The notes under the pieces were generated by a model. It did no database searches. It worked only from the letters and a program-made list of their open reading frames with translations, and was not told the origin of the DNA. Of a stretch of 64,000 nucleotides of DNA, positions 28,169-38,056 are shown one piece after another. Each line of letters opens with the position of its first letter. The stretch's first letter is position 1. Source of the DNA: Irpex lacteus (Eukaryota > Basidiomycota > Agaricomycetes > Polyporales > Irpicaceae); the NCBI GenBank assembly GCA_001986395.2, contig MQVO02000014.1, positions 868,001 through 932,000 on the forward strand. The letters run 5' to 3'. The position numbers and the translations under genes were made by a program.

Positions 28169-28279
28169 GACGACTACCTGACAAAACAAAATACATAAGT
28201 AGCGTTGTAATATATATAGACTTTACCAACACAGCACTTTGTACAACTATAATACAATCCGCAAATAAAGCAAAGTTCT

Positions 28280-29046
28280 TCACAATTTTGTCGCAGATGG
28301 TGAGATTTTAACGTGAAGCCCTGTTGCGACTAAACTTCCGTGCGTCTGGTCGTAGATCTGGAAGTTCATTGGTGACATTGCCTCTGTAAATGTGTAGTTC
28401 CCTCACCTCAGTCCTTGCAGTCCTGATTCTCTTGCCGTATGCCACGGTGGTACTGACGATCCGCACACGTGTACCACTAATAACGAGCGAACATCAGATC
28501 TGTGCGAATGAGGTAGAATTCGAGGATGCTCACAGAATAGCAGGTGCATGAAACGTGGTATTGAGCGCAACAGAGACGTGTATGTCGTTCCCTGGTGATA
28601 TGTACTGAGATAGAAGAGCTATAGCCATAGACGTGCACCTATGACGCAGCAGTCAGCCTCTTTTCCCCAGAAAGACGTCGGACTTCTGCGCACTGATCGA
28701 CCAGCGCCGCGGTGCATCCTCCATGCAAACTGCCTATCGGGTTGCAGTGATCTATGCGAAAAGGCATCTTGTCTAATAAGCTGCTACATGGTGAGGATGA
28801 GCGTCAAGTACCTTCTGTGACGTCCAACTCGAACACCATCTGCGCCTGTTTTCTATCCGGCTCACCCTCTTGGTCCGTAACAGTCATCTCAACCGTTTTG
28901 AGCTGCTGAACAATGTCGTTCGCGAAGTACGGAGATTTGCACATAATCTTGGACCATTCTGCTACTCCTTTCCTCGCTTCCTCGGAAACATTACCCTTCA
29001 CGCTGAGAAAGGATGCGGTGATTGATGCCTCCGTCATGCTCGGCAT
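28280..29046 (-). CDS. Hotdog-fold thioesterase-like protein (ACOT13-like), family member 2
   Basis: Exons 28812..29046, 28694..28751, 28534..28638, 28407..28476 and 28280..28357 give 181 residues. The spliced core reads NPIGSLHGGCTAALVDQCTS, then VSVALNTTFHAPAILGTRVR, VSTTVAYGKRIRTARTE and IYDQTHGSLVATGLHV. The HGG motif of the active-site helix is intact, as in ACOT13-type acyl-CoA thioesterases. Such proteins hydrolyse acyl-CoA thioesters, and the substrate cannot be read from sequence. Exon sizes 58, 105, 70 and 78 are identical to those of the damaged copy next door, pointing to tandem duplication. The start may be at 29046 or at the second Met (29037). It is convergent with the kinase, 111 bp between stops. 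Confidence 0.82.
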
Positions 29047-29482
29047 GATCTAGGGATCGAGCGGATTGCGAGTAAAAGAACGAAGCAACACGCTGCAGAA
29101 TTGACGACTCTGGCCCATGCTGTCCAGTGACCTATGGATATCACGCAGGTTGAGCCCGAGAACGCGGTGGGAAGAGAAGTCAGAGGGTGGTGGTTCTCAA
29201 GTTCTCATAACGAATTATCACGATAACAGTGACGGTATGTCACTGACTGAAGCGTGTGACAGCATATGACACTAGTATCCGGAAATCTTGATCTATCTTG
29301 ATCCGTACGCGGACGGCCGATCGAAGGCTACTTACTGCAACTTGGCCGGCTACCATGATCATACGGGTTTACTCACAGTATGTATTGAAGCCTTAATGGT
29401 AACGTCATATCATATGGCATTGTCTCGCTGACTGAATAATCTCAGCGTGTATTTAGTCTGCAATGTTTCCCAACTGCCGCAT
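29047..29482. other. Intergenic between hotdog copies
   Basis: 436 bp upstream of family member 2 and downstream of the damaged copy. No additional gene or repeat was recognised. Confidence 0.4.
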
Positions 29483-30304
29483 TCACAGTTTCACAACAGA
29501 GGGAACCATCTTCGTGTGCCATCCTGAGGCTATACGACGACCGTGCGTCTTGTCAAATATCTAAGCATATTACGTGGTATCCGGCATGTCAGTAATGTAT
29601 ACTATCCCCTATCCTCTCATCCGGCACTGACCTCAGTCTTGGAGTCCGCAGTCTGTGCGTTGAATGATACAGTCGTGCTGACAATCTGCAGACGACAACC
29701 TCTGAAACAAATGAGCATCTGTCTGCAGGCACTGTACTAGTCTTTCAATCACGTACAACGGTGCAGGAGTATGGTTCGTCACACCGAGACTCAGGGAAAC
29801 GTGAAGGGGTAAGCCCGGATCCAGATACAGCACTAGCAAACGACACGCAATGGACGTAGACCTAGTGCGAAAGTAAAGCTCAGCAATGGTCCGCAGATTC
29901 CGATGGTCAACCGGTCAATGGCGAGCGATACATACCAGTCAACGATAGATGCGATACATCCACTCGATAGGTTTCCAGAGGTGTCGCACATGTCTAATAC
30001 AATCGAGACGTCAGTCCTGACAGAACTATAAGCTCCCGCATCGGATCTAGATCTCTTTCACCTTCCGTTGTATCAACCTCGTATATAATTCGAGTCTGCC
30101 TCTTTCCTGGCTCACCTAACGGCAGTTGGACGCCCATCTCGGTCGTCTCAAATCTCGTCATGAGTGCCCGACCGAACTTGTTTGCTGTGCTGCTTGTTGA
30201 TCTACACCAATCCGAAAGCTCTTGCCTGACGGCTGGGGGATGTTCCCCTTCGCATCGCGCATGGTCTCCGCCAGTATATTAGCTTCGGTGGGACGAAGGT
30301 CCAT
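29483..30304 (-). pseudogene. Hotdog-fold thioesterase-like gene, frameshifted copy (member 3)
   Basis: Exons by homology: 30062..30304, 29936..29993, 29757..29861, 29632..29701 and 29483..29560. Exons 2-5 are 58, 105, 70 and 78 nt, exactly as in member 2, keep their splice sites and stay open. Exon 1 is 243 nt where phase requires 3n+1. It starts like its neighbours (TEANILA..KGN), and the second half (NKFGRALMTRFETTEMGV ... IIYEVDTTEG) is in another frame. The break falls near a run of five G (plus strand 30235..30239), where one base appears to be missing. The HGG motif is replaced by SSG (NLSSGC). A recent pseudogene is the simplest reading. A sequencing error in the homopolymer or an undetected extra intron remain possible. 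Confidence 0.72.
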
Positions 30305-31149
30305 GGTGTTGGAAGGTTTAACCAGGAAAGAGTCTGGTCACTGTGGGGCGCTATACGTGAGGAACTCTTCACGCTAAAGATCATATATAGTTGCCGTTTT
30401 AACTTATCATCAGCCTACCCGTCACGGGGATGAGAATGTGTCATTGAGGCTAGTGAAACGCCTTACGCCGCCCGAAACCGAATTGTAGCTTGTGATAGCT
30501 CTGAATCTAGCAAGACAATATTCGGACGCAAGTGAAGTATTAACAAGGTGAGGCTTGCGCAGTTGAGGCGTTCAAGTCGGGTTGGGTGGAAGATAAGTAC
30601 CACCCGTGCCCGGGCTATCGAGTATCGAGCAATTCCTCCCACAGACACGAACCTCTCGGACAGCATTTTCCGAACCACGGGACCTGTGATTCAGTGATAC
30701 TTATGACCGGACATTTCATTGATATTACTGTAAAAGATCCCCGTGTGAAACTAGCACATGTGTATAACCTGCGCCTCATGTGATGCGTCGTTGGAGGGGT
30801 AGTAGGCTGTAGCACATACCCTATGCCAAGTATTCACCGAGTCTATAGGTTAGAGGCCCGTGCAGCATCGGCTAGACACATACGAACGGTCTCTAACACA
30901 CAATCAGTAGCCGGGAGGCAGCACTCGTCCGAAATGGCGCTATTAGATTTCAAAAATCGAACAGTGGGTCTGTGAGAAGCATTGCCTAGCTGCATCTCAG
31001 TCTGATAACTTGCTGTATCGTCCACGACAGGTGCTGTCAATGTATAACTTCCCCCACAGCAATGTGCCATGAGAGCACTTCTTCATTTGCCAATGCCAGT
31101 TGTTGGCGTACAAGTAAAAATTCTGCGAGGAAGTGTGCCACATGGGTGC
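30305..31149. other. Intergenic, nothing recognised
   Basis: 845 bp between two hotdog copies. A 75-codon open frame (30843..31070, minus) has no family resemblance and no splice support. No further decayed hotdog exon was found by eye. Confidence 0.4.
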
Positions 31150-31937
31150 TTATAGCTTTGGCAAAGTTGGTGCAGATGGCTGCATCTTGACATGTACTCC
31201 GGTGGCTACAAGGCGTCCATGTTTCTTGTCGTATATCTTGAATAGCCATAAGACAGTTGTACAGGTAGCGTAGATTGATTATGCGCACCTCCGCCTTCGC
31301 AGTCATTGTACGTGCGCCGAACGCCACGGTAGTACAAACGATCTTCAAGCGTGAGCCACTGGAACAAAGGTTGTAACAATAAGTTACTTATCTCTAATTG
31401 CCGCATGTAATAATATGGCTTACAGGGGTGCAGGTGAATGATACGTCGTGTTGAGGACGAGAGAGACGTGGCTGTGCGTCTTCGGGGCAAGATAGAACGC
31501 CATGAGACTGATGCATAATGAGGTGCAACTATCCCGGGGTTCATAAGTATCTCTATGATATAGAACTCTCTCTTACATGTCGATAAGAGCCGCTGAACAC
31601 CCGCCATGAACACTCTGTAAAGCGTTGCACATGTCTGATTATAAAGGTATGAGACCCAGACTAGAGCTCTTTTCGGTGTTCAGCACGCACCTTCTAGCAC
31701 ATCTAACTCGAATACTATCCGGCCCTGCTTCTTTCCTGGCACGTCGGCAATGTCTATGACGTCGATATCCGTTGCTTCCATTCTCGAGAGTATGGGGTAT
31801 ATGTACTGCTTAGAGCTGCCTTTCCCGCCATACCATTTCGCGACGTATTGCTTGGCCTCTGGCGAGGCACTTCCGCGAGCTGTCCGTAGCGTCCGTCCTA
31901 GGGTGGTTTGCGCGAATTCGCTGGCATAGTCAGACAT
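31150..31937 (-). CDS. Hotdog-fold thioesterase-like protein (ACOT13-like), family member 4
   Basis: Exons 31691..31937, 31577..31634, 31424..31528, 31289..31358 and 31150..31236 give 188 residues. Spliced blocks: DMCNALQSVHGGCSAALID, then HVSLVLNTTYHSPAPLGSRL, CTTVAFGARTMTAKAE and IYDKKHGRLVATGVHV. The HGG active-site motif is present and all splice sites are canonical, so the gene looks functional. Exons 2-4 have the same lengths (58, 105, 70) and phases as members 2 and 3. The N-terminal 55 residues differ in sequence from the paralogues, so recent conversion is unlikely. Probable acyl-CoA thioesterase activity is inferred from the family only. Confidence 0.82.
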
Positions 31938-32400
31938 CCTGCAGGATAAGAGAAGAGATGCAGAGTCAGCTTGCTGCGAAGCATATGGTAACGGGTAAGT
32001 AGGTGAGATGTCGAGGACATAGCCGGTCTAAGTACGGTGCCTATGAATGCCAGCTGATTTCCAACTCCTTATGGGCGCTTCCCCGCCGATTGCACCTGCC
32101 ACTGGCACTGGCAGTCACGGTGGTGGTCCACTGGCAGCACTACGGTAGTGCACACCGAGGGGAATATATTCTCTGCGATGGCCTATGCGACAAACGTTTG
32201 AGAAACATACGTTACGTTGTGAAGGAGATGTGATTCTCTTCGCACGGGAGTCGTGACGGGACACGGCATCGACAAGCGCACATCGAAGGTCATGAGAAGA
32301 TGGAATTTCAATCGTGCTAGTGATACAACAAGTTACTTGGTCATAAATTCGTTTGGGACGAATCCAACGTTCGTGCAAGAGACTGGCCGAGAAGATGCAA
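31938..32400. other. Intergenic, hotdog gene 4 / sugar transporter
   Basis: 463 bp lying 5' of the hotdog gene and 3' of the transporter (both minus). No gene, repeat or clear promoter element was recognised. Confidence 0.4.
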
Positions 32401-34368
32401 TTACTTCTGGACAGACTCGACGTGGAAAGCATCAGAGTCTTTCTTATCGAAGCTCCCTGGAGAAACGGGAGTAATATCCTCGTTGATCTCCCTCTCAACA
32501 CGCTCCATATGTTTCTCCTGAGCTTTCTCCTCGAAAACTGGACAATATATTCAGCAAAGTACAATATAAATGGGCACAAGGAGAACTTACGGAAGGCAAG
32601 CTCTTCCAGCGACTTCCCTGAAGTCTCAGGGAAGAGGAAGTACACGAACACGACTTCGAAGGCAAGGAAGATGCAATAACTGATGTAGTACTTCCACCCG
32701 GCGTTCTTAATCCCGATGGGGTTGACAAACTGGTTGAAGAATCCTGCGCAACGGCCCCACCATTGGAAGATCGCGATACCCTTTGCGCGAACGTGGAACG
32801 GGAACAATTCGACGAGGAAGGTATAGGTGAGAGCGTTGTAGCCGATGTTGTATGCAGGGCTATACAGGAAAATGAAGCTGTAACGTGGTGTTGGTTAAGT
32901 AACCCTTTTGAACTGGCACGTTGATATACTCACGCAATGACTGCTCTTGATGACGCTTGTCCCTCTGTTATGGCGTAGCGGGCACTGGCGATGGTCCAGC
33001 CGGTGAAAATAGCCAAGAGAGAACAGGTCCCAATCAAGTAGGCAGTGCGACGTTTCATGCGGGGAACTGTGAGGGCGAGTGTAGTAGCGTTGACGAAACC
33101 CCAGCATGTAAGTGCAAGGTTGATCTCGCTCTTTACACGATTATCGTGAATGCCAACGTTGTCAAGGATTTTGGAGAGGAAATAACTATGAGATGCCGTG
33201 TGAGCGTATGTGATGCGGAAGGCAGCATTAGAGGGCCACTCACGATGTTAAACCATTACCAGACCACTGTGTTGCAAGGCCAAGGAAGGAGGCGATAATA
33301 ACACGCTTGCGAAGGCCGGAGGTGGTGATGAGATCCTTCCAGCCAGTCTTGTCAGACTCCTTCTCGAGTTCAAGAGCGGTCTCGATCTCAGCATACTCTG
33401 CTTTCACCAGCAGTGAATCCATGTCACCCTCGGCGTGGTACTTTGCTAAAATTGCATACGCTTCCTCTCCTCGTCCCTTGGATATGAGCCAACTGGTATT
33501 TTTATTAATGAAAGCATTCCCGGTTTTATATGCGGGAAGTACTTACCGAGGTGATTCGGGCAGAAACCAGATGAAAGTGACTTGAAGCAGACTGGGGCAG
33601 ATTTGAAGAGCAGAAGGAATACGCCATCCCCACGTCGACCTCATAGCGAAGGTTCCGAGAGTAACGCCGGCTGCAACGATAGCACCAATGAACCAAGATG
33701 CGTTGAACAACGAGCCAATCCGAGCTCGCTCGCGGGGGTAAGAAAGTTCTCCGATCATCGAAGAGGCTGCAACAATGGCAAAAGGTATGCCCAAGCCAAG
33801 GAGAAATCGAGCGATAATGAACATTGCGACTGTGAAATGTACATGAGTTTGAGTTTGGGGAGATGTAGCGGGAGCGTCCAAACTCACAGTTCTGCGCAGC
33901 CATTTGTAGTGCAGCACCAATAATCATTATGATACTGCCGAACAGAATAGCCAATCTACGTCCCAGGCGGTCCGTAATGAAAGGAACGAAAGGGAGAGAG
34001 CAGATTGACCCCAGAGAGTATATTGCCGACATCAATCCTAAGATAGATGAGTCCGGGTGGTGGAAAACTGAGAAACATGTCAGTCCCCACGCCTTCGAGG
34101 AACAGATTGCATCGCTCACAGGATACCCAAGAGTCGACAGCCTGAAGACCGTTCATCATCGACGAATCGAAGCTGTAGGGATTTGGCTCAGTCACAATTC
34201 ATGCCCGGAAGTTAAGGCGACTCACCCACTGGTCATTTCGATACCGATGCAGGTCGGGAACATGATAAGATACAACAGACGCAGATTGCGTTTCTGGTAC
34301 CAAGGTACATGGTCATCCGCGACCATGCGAGTAATGACAGTGTCGCCTCCAGAAGCACCGACAGCCAT
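32401..34368 (-). CDS. MFS sugar transporter (sugar porter family)
   Basis: Eight exons: 34226..34368, 34120..34172, 33888..34067, 33547..33829, 33244..33492, 32934..33185, 32591..32877 and 32401..32537, total 527 residues, the usual size. Sugar-porter signatures are present: DRLGRR after TM2, PESPR before the central cytoplasmic loop, and PETSGKSLEELAF after TM12. About twelve hydrophobic segments can be counted. The start (MAVGASGGDTVITRM) gives a short cytoplasmic tail before LRLLYLIMFPTCIGIEMTSG. The sequence resembles the lactose/hexose permease-like branch common in wood- and litter-decay fungi. Substrate cannot be deduced. It is likely a proton symporter in the plasma membrane. Confidence 0.9.
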
Positions 34369-35868
34369 GATAGCGTGATGGAGAGGTCTTCTTGCAGATG
34401 GACAGGCCGTAGCAGACCAGGAATCTGGGACGATAGTGTCCTGCTTTTAAACCGCATCTCGTTACCTTTAAACGTCAGTCGACGCCCGCTCATTGACTTT
34501 CAAGCTGTGCCTGCCCCGCTGAGGAAAAAAGGTGTGTCCTATTCTCCTAAGTTTTGCCGTGATTCATCATCTGTGGGATTCTTGGCGTTTTGGGCGGGGT
34601 AGAAACAAGCATATGGGGAAGGCGGTTGACATGCTTGCCGTAACGGGTCACGGTACGATCTGCAATTGGTTCGGATCGTGTCCGCCTCTTGTCAAGCTGA
34701 GTTCGAATGGTGGGAGAGACATGAGACATACAAAACGCCAGAAATATTCTCAGAGCTCTTTTGAGTTTTGCGGCCGTCGGAGTACGATGCCCAAGTCGTT
34801 TCACTATGTTTTGGTCAATTCAGTAAGATGTCATCGCTGGCGCTGTATTGCAACCGCGGACAATCGTCGGCTCGAAATGCGTACCATCAGATAGTCGGGG
34901 AAGCTACGTGGGGCCCCACGGGCGGACACCCATAGAATTGCATCAGCTATGCAGTTTTCGAGTGGCTGCTGACACACAGTAGCACAAGGCATATGTAAGG
35001 AATGCTAGACCGACCTGTCTTAGAAGCGTTAGCGGGACGTGACATTCACTCACGTCGACGACGGCTTGGACATACCATAGATATCCATGTAGTTTGCGAG
35101 GCTTTTGCCTTCGTAGAAAGTTACTACCACTTGCGCGATAGACGGATAAATGTTCTTCATCCTCCAATGTTCACTAGGTATTAAGTATTTTTGGGCCTCA
35201 AAGTCTGTAAGGCGATGAGAACGAAGGCATATTTTCACTGTTTGATAGCAGAAATGCTAAGAGGGCGTGTCGGCGAACGGCCCCGGCGGTCCCATTACTA
35301 CTAGTAGTACTAGCCACTAGAGTGCATCGTGAAGATGCAAGTGTCTGAGTCTGTGCGATATTGTAAGTAAAGTAGGTAAAGTAGAAGAGTACAAGGGGAG
35401 AAATGCATAACTTACTTGAAACTTGACTCGAACATACTAGTAGTACTTGAAACGGGTCCGGGAGATTTAGCCGTAGTATGATCCACAGACGCCAAACCCT
35501 AGCAGTCGAGCGAACTCCGATACGTGAAGTGTAGATAAACGATTATATCACCTCTGTTCTACCGTCTCCTTTGAATGACTATATTCTGTCTAATCCGAAG
35601 AGAATGGTCGGATCGACGAGACGTTCGAGCTGACTCGGACAAGAAAGCGATCAACCAACTTTGTGGCGTCTGAGTTAAGCGCTGGTGATTATCAGCCGTG
35701 GGAAATACAACACGTGATCCTAATATTGAGCAATGAGGACTGTGGCGAACGCGTCGCGGTCTGTCTGCACCCTCACCGACACTTCAGGTCTTCTTTCTTA
35801 CGATCTCCATCCGTTTGTCTTTGCATCCGATACCACTCCTACCCTTTTTCTAGTTTTTGATACACAAG
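34369..35868. other. 1.5 kb divergent intergenic region, transporter / NEDD8
   Basis: No gene supported. The 11-mer ACTAGTAGTAC occurs at 35300..35310 and 35436..35446, and the region around 35345..35400 is rich in GTAAAGTA-like words. These may be relics of a mobile element, but no inverted repeats or target duplication could be defined. Regulatory DNA of the two flanking genes must lie here. Confidence 0.4.
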
Positions 35869-36350
35869 ATGCTCATCAAAGTCAAGGTGAGATAAGTCAC
35901 TCCATGGCCACACACGTTCTGATCACTTTCGTTTAGACACTCACAGGCAAAGAGGTATGAGGATCGGGCTCAAGGAACACGTTGAAATACTCCATCATTA
36001 ATTGAATCTGACACCACAATTATTGCACGGTCCAGATCGAGCTTGATATCGACCTCGATGACAAGGTGTGTCTCAATCCTTCCGAGTGTCTACTCAGCTT
36101 GCTCACTTTCTCCACGCTTCGGTAGATCACGCGTATCAAAGAGAAAGTCGAGGAGCAATCTGGTGTTCCTCCACCGCAGCAAAGATTGATTTTCGGAGGA
36201 CGGCAAATGTGTGTTCTTTCGGGCTCTGTACTAATAATAATCCGTATTGACCGCATCGTTCTTAGGCAAGATGAGAAGACTGCTCGCGACTTCGGTATCA
36301 CTCCAGGTGCCGTACTACATCTGGTCCTGGCTTTGCGTGGCGGTCACTAG
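35869..36350 (+). CDS. RUB1: Ubiquitin-like modifier NEDD8/Rub1
   Basis: Five exons, three of them tiny: 35869..35886 (18 nt), 35937..35954 (18 nt), 36036..36065 (30 nt), 36126..36208 and 36266..36350; 77 residues. The product starts MLIKVKTLTGKEIELDID and ends [11 protein letters not shown]. Alanine before LRGG (position 72 in NEDD8, arginine in ubiquitin) separates it from ubiquitin. A single His follows the Gly-Gly, so a C-terminal hydrolase must mature it. NEDD8 is conjugated to cullins and activates SCF-type ubiquitin ligases. The small exons explain why no long open frame is seen here. It is convergent with the AlkB-like gene, 241 bp between stops. Confidence 0.93.
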
Positions 36351-36591
36351 CCTTCGTCCAAGCAATATCATTCTCCCGTCTTTCAAGAGATACCAGATAG
36401 ACAAGGAGTGCTTGCAGATCGAATCGATGTAGATCATATCCACCGTGCGTTGTTAGATATACGATGTTTGTGTATCCTGTATTATCTTGAACTATTCACT
36501 TGGGCTGCCAATCACAGAAGCCACAGAATCACCTCAAACGCTTACGTTACTACGTCCCGAGGCATGCACTATGCTATTGAGAACTTGGTGC

Positions 36592-37721
36592 TTACAAGCC
36601 ACCCACTACATCCGCCCCGGGTAACAGCCACCTGAAGGTGATGCTTACCCGGATTGAACGCATCACCCAACGCCCCATCTCAGAGTCGACGCTCTTTCTC
36701 ACCCAATCTTCCCTTCGACCATCGATGCCGTGCGTCCACCCGTAGCGAGCTTCATCCGACATTACATAGACGCTCCCATGCGGCAGAAACACATCCCACG
36801 CACGAGAGGTGTTGCATAGGCGATGATCATGGTTCGACTCTTCGGCCACACTATCCGGCCTGACCTTTGTGAATCTCATTACGCACCCGCTCCCGAGGCT
36901 AACCCCAATTATACCATCGCCAAAGCGATCCAGAAGATCTACATGTGGTGTGATGCCTTCTCCTGGTTTGTAGAGGTTGATAATGACCTGCCGCGCCTGT
37001 GCTGGTGTGCCGGGGAGCGGGAAAAGCAGCTCGTGCGTGGCGTTCGGTAGAATAGCCTGTAGGCTAACGGACAATATATTGAGTAAGTCCTTGAGGAACT
37101 GTGGTATGCCAGAGTTTGTGGATGGTAGTGAGGATGAAGCTTGTGCGATGAGTGAAGCATTGCAGTCAATCACCGAACATCTCGAGATTAAGATAGTAGA
37201 AGGTGCCACATACCACTCGAGCTTTCCGTCACTACTCGCTCAAAGAGCATGACTTGGTCGACTCCTTCCGCTTGGAAGTATGTATCCAAGCATTTCTGCA
37301 GAAGATCTTCGGCAAGTTCGTCCGGAAGCAACGTAAAGGGATCGAAGTACAGGCCAGGAATTGGTGGCACAGTTCGTTGCGCAGGCTTGAGACCTACGGG
37401 TGCTGGAGGCTCGGCGAGCGAGGCGGTCATGGGAGAACGGCCCGAGTCGTGGAACAAATCTTCATGCGGTGATTCCATAGGCTCATCAAAGAGCGAGTCT
37501 GTGTCAGACTCTTCCGAGTCAGTGCTGTGGTCAGGCATGCTTGGGTGAGGGGTTTCCTGAGGATAATCTAGTCGCTTCAGTACCGATATATCCGTAACTA
37601 TCTCTAGTCTTCGCGTCTCAGAGTGTGATATGGGTTGGATATGCTGGGTGTCCATGGCTAAACGTAGTGAAGGACTTAAACTAGGCGACATTAGGTCGAT
37701 ACCCAACATCCCACGTGGCAA
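36592..37721 (-). CDS. AlkB-like 2OG-Fe(II) dioxygenase
   Basis: Exons 37214..37721 and 36592..37139 give 351 residues from the first ATG (37721) or 329 from the second likely start (37655). The N-terminal 100 residues are acidic and Ser-rich, probably disordered. The AlkB domain follows: IPGLYFDPFTLLPDELAEDLL, then VIINLYKPGEGITPHVDLLD with the iron-binding HxD. Next come IIGVSLGSGCVMRF, the distal histidine in YGWTHGI, and RxxxxxR-like SIRVSITFRW for 2-oxoglutarate. Family members demethylate nucleic acids or proteins. This one most resembles the ALKBH group with long N-termini, but the substrate is unknown. It is convergent with NEDD8. Confidence 0.82.
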
Positions 37722-38056
37722 GAATACTTACATCGGTGGCACTGCTCCCTTGACAGCTCCGTAGACACAACGTGGTTAATTCAAGGACACTTTGGCTATG
37801 TTGAGATGGCTCACGAGCAGACTCAGAATCACGTCAGGCAAGCCAGTTTTTGATCTCGGAGTAACGGAGGAATTTCCCAAGAAGGCAGTGGTGTATACCA
37901 TTACTGCTTGATCTAATACTGGAGCCAACTTTCCAAACAATCATCAATATTCCACTAGCACCCAAGATACGTCGCGGTATAGAGCACATAAACATTTATC
38001 CATCGAATCAGGACCTATTATCTGCGATGATACTTATTACTAATAAGTTTACTACA
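37722..38056. other. Intergenic, AlkB-like / CPSF2
   Basis: 335 bp, promoter side of the AlkB-like gene. Nothing else recognised. Confidence 0.4.

Noticed and set aside
30202..30384. 60-codon open frame through exon 1 of hotdog copy 3
   Set aside because: It is in a different frame from both the N-terminal and C-terminal homologous parts; it is a by-product of the frameshift.
30843..31070. 75-codon minus-strand frame between hotdog copies
   Set aside because: No recognisable domain, no splice context and no similarity to the hotdog exons.
25499..31937. Biosynthetic gene cluster
   Set aside because: The four hotdog genes are paralogues without a synthase, oxidase set or dedicated regulator nearby; a tandem family explains the data better.
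35290..35450. Repeated ACTAGTAGTAC words as a mobile element
   Set aside because: Only two short direct copies; no inverted ends, target duplication or coding sequence could be defined.
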